Shown here piece after piece: positions 33,324 to 34,846 of a DNA stretch of 34,846 bases. Positions within the stretch are counted from its first letter, which is position 1. Every line of letters begins with the position of its first letter. Source of the DNA: Chloroflexota bacterium (GTDB taxonomy: Bacteria; Chloroflexota; Anaerolineae; Anaerolineales; Anaerolineaceae); the NCBI GenBank assembly GCA_023434145.1, contig JAEYTI010000257.1:1-34846 (forward strand). Reading direction: 5' to 3'. Under the pieces are notes generated by a model, which saw nothing but the letters and a program-made list of their open reading frames with translations, was not told where the DNA came from and made no database searches. The translations under genes and the position numbers were made by a program.

Positions 33324-34519
33324 TATTCCTCCCATGTAAACGAAAATGAGAGCTGTTTACTGGCGGAGTCAAACTTATAGAAGTAAATTTGCTTAGGACT
33401 CAGCATAAATTTGGATAGGTGCTTTGGATTTTTTCCATCCCAGGAAACTATAGCCAAATTATCAACCTGATTCCATACCTTCTGACGTGGCGACAGGTCG
33501 GCGGACTTGTCTTTTTCAAGCGCTTCACTGATTAACCAGACCGCCTGAAGTGTTTCATAAGCATACGGTGAACCAAGCTTATCACCAAGAGTTTCCTTAA
33601 ACCGAGCCGAAAGCTGCTTTTGAGGAACTGCAGCCAGGTGGAGAATAGGACTTGCGAAATAAACCGGAACGTTGCCTGAGTATACTGAGGTAAACGATGG
33701 ATCACCTAATGGATCCAGACCGATGACTGGAATACGCACATCACTTTGTTCCATCTGCTGCAGCAGTTCAAGCGCCTTTGCTGGGTTGCCAAAATAAACA
33801 ACAGCTTTTGGCCGTTGGTCTTTGATTGCCTGGACAGCTTCTGGCATAGATTGTTTGCTCGTATCAGAAGAACCAGTAACAGTTAGTACGTTTTTCGAGG
33901 ACTGGTTGAATATATTAAGAACTTTCTGAACATACAGTGTGGGCTCAGCCACAAGATATACCTTCTTCCAATTGTTTGTAACTGCGAAATCCACCACCGC
34001 TTTTCCTTGCTGATCATCAGAGTTAGGTATGCGGTAAACATTTTTGAGATTTAAGTTCCTATCAAACAACACGGGGGCTGTACTTCCTATCGTAATTATC
34101 GGAATATTACTCCCATGTAGCACTTCAGCAACAGCAAGGGTTTGGCGAGAATCGATTGGTCCAACAATCGCAACTGTGTTGGGATTACGGAGCGCCAGCA
34201 TTGCAGCCCATGCTGCTTGATTTGGGCTTTCCCCAGCATCATATTCGTGTATTGAGATGGTGATGCCTTTGTTTTTCCCTTCCGAAACAGCCCTATTAAT
34301 TCCCCTCCTGGCGATCTCGGCGATCTCTTTCCCTGGCTCTCCTGATCGGAGAGGGACAAGAACTGCAATTTCAGGTTTGGTTGGAGAATTCAATGCAGTA
34401 CCAATATTCTGGTAAATCATATGGACGAGAAATATAAAAATCCCAAGAAAGAAGATTACCGTACCTAATGTTATTAATGTCTTTCTTTCACCTGGCAGCA
34501 CTTGAATTTGACCTGACAT
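33323..34519 (-). CDS. Membrane-anchored periplasmic-binding-protein-like sensor
   Basis: A 398-residue protein. A short cytoplasmic N-terminus is followed by one span (about residues 14-36, LITLGTVIFFLGIFIFLV) and a domain of the branched-chain amino-acid receptor type (periplasmic fold type I). It starts with EIAVLVPLRSGEPG and continues through NTVAIVGPIDSRQTLAVAEV, IPIITIGSTAPV and YLVAEP. The span lacks a cleavage site, so the domain stays tethered. There are no transporter genes alongside, which argues for sensing rather than uptake. GGGAGG precedes ATG 34519. First gene of the operon. Confidence 0.8.
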   Translation of the reverse strand: MSGQIQVLPGERKTLITLGTVIFFLGIFIFLVHMIYQNIGTALNSPTKPEIAVLVPLRSGEPGKEIAEIARRGINRAVSEGKNKGITISIHEYDAGESPNQAAWAAMLALRNPNTVAIVGPIDSRQTLAVAEVLHGSNIPIITIGSTAPVLFDRNLNLKNVYRIPNSDDQQGKAVVDFAVTNNWKKVYLVAEPTLYVQKVLNIFNQSSKNVLTVTGSSDTSKQSMPEAVQAIKDQRPKAVVYFGNPAKALELLQQMEQSDVRIPVIGLDPLGDPSFTSVYSGNVPVYFASPILHLAAVPQKQLSARFKETLGDKLGSPYAYETLQAVWLISEALEKDKSADLSPRQKVWNQVDNLAIVSWDGKNPKHLSKFMLSPKQIYFYKFDSASKQLSFSFTWEE

Positions 34520-34811
34520 ACATTCCTCCCTAGGCACAAAATCATAAAGAAACAATGCAACGATTTTAGTTAGCAATGAGACCGCAAAGTGATATGCGTT
34601 GTTCCATCCCCCTAAATATTGTCAAACAAAATTTGCGTGTTGAAGGAAATACTGTTTAAAAGATTATATAGATTCTTGCATCAAAATCCAATAGGAAATG
34701 GTAAACAAAGTTCTTTTCGACAGTAGCGTAGAATATTTTCTGTAAATTCCAGCACCTTAAAAAGTGTAGGTCAGATTATCCTTAAGGTTACCACACCACA
34801 AAGGAGACACC
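34520..34811. promoter_or_regulatory. Divergent intergenic region with possible promoters
   Basis: AT-rich spacer between the minus-strand operon and a plus-strand gene. For the plus strand, TTGAAG (34640-34645) and TATATA (34665-34670, 19-base spacer) form a weak promoter candidate. An imperfect inverted repeat, GTGTAGGT (34765-34772) with ACCACAC (34791-34797), flanks the palindrome CCTTAAGG and could be an operator. No clear promoter was found for the minus strand. Confidence 0.3.
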
Positions 34812-34846
34812 ATGACCTACAACCATAATTCTACTCTACCTGAGGA
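34812..34846 (+). CDS. Start of a gene cut by the window end
   Basis: ATG 34812 follows AAGGAG at a good distance and opens a frame reading MTYNHNSTLPE to the end of the window. It is divergent from the CHAT operon. Only 11 codons are present, so nothing can be said about the product. Confidence 0.5.
   Translation, partial: MTYNHNSTLPE

Overview
The window looks like chromosome from a bacterium of the Chloroflexota, probably an Anaerolineae-like lineage. This is inferred from gene content: a Gld-type ABC exporter with GldG and DUF4340 partners, a sigma factor with a short region 1.1, a very long TPR protein full of P-D-W-L motifs, and lipoproteins with Thr/Pro-rich linkers. No marker gene here fixes the taxonomy. 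The left half (about 1-18370) is GC-rich, ordinary-looking core genome; the right half is accessory.

Region 1 (1-18222), core genes: a DegV-family protein, an M14 zinc carboxypeptidase, an aldo/keto reductase and an RluA-type pseudouridine synthase on the plus strand. A K+-independent proton-pumping pyrophosphatase follows on the minus strand. Then come a four-gene ABC export operon (ATPase, permease, GldG-like, DUF4340), the primary sigma factor, a 1450-residue TPR/PDWL-repeat protein, and nucleoside diphosphate kinase ending at a strong terminator.

Region 2 (18233-25459), a tRNA-Asp with its own sigma70-type promoter, then a run of plus-strand genes resembling the replication and partition module of a plasmid or integrative element. 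They are an excisionase-like HTH protein, a ParA ATPase, a tandem helical-repeat (possibly RHH) partner, a replication protein with a C-terminal DnaA-N-like domain, an SSB-like OB protein, a membrane protein, a coiled-coil/winged-helix/PD-(D/E)XK-like protein, a degenerate HNH-like protein and a small lipoprotein. No integrase, relaxase or secretion gene is visible. The tRNA 3' end is the natural candidate attachment site.

Region 3 (25460-26091), AT-rich and without a convincing protein gene. It holds an exact DnaA-box sequence inside a palindrome, and a possible small structured RNA ending in an intrinsic terminator.

Region 4 (26092-34519), a tight seven-gene minus-strand operon that is the most interesting part of the window. 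In transcription order it encodes a membrane-anchored periplasmic-binding-protein-like sensor, a CHAT caspase-like protease, a soluble protein of unknown family, a zinc-finger membrane protein sharing a motif block with it, a small cysteine-rich zinc protein, a seven-bladed beta-propeller lipoprotein and an SH3-like lipoprotein. I infer an envelope-sensing, protease-effector system that I cannot match to a described one. A divergent gene begins at 34812 and runs off the window.
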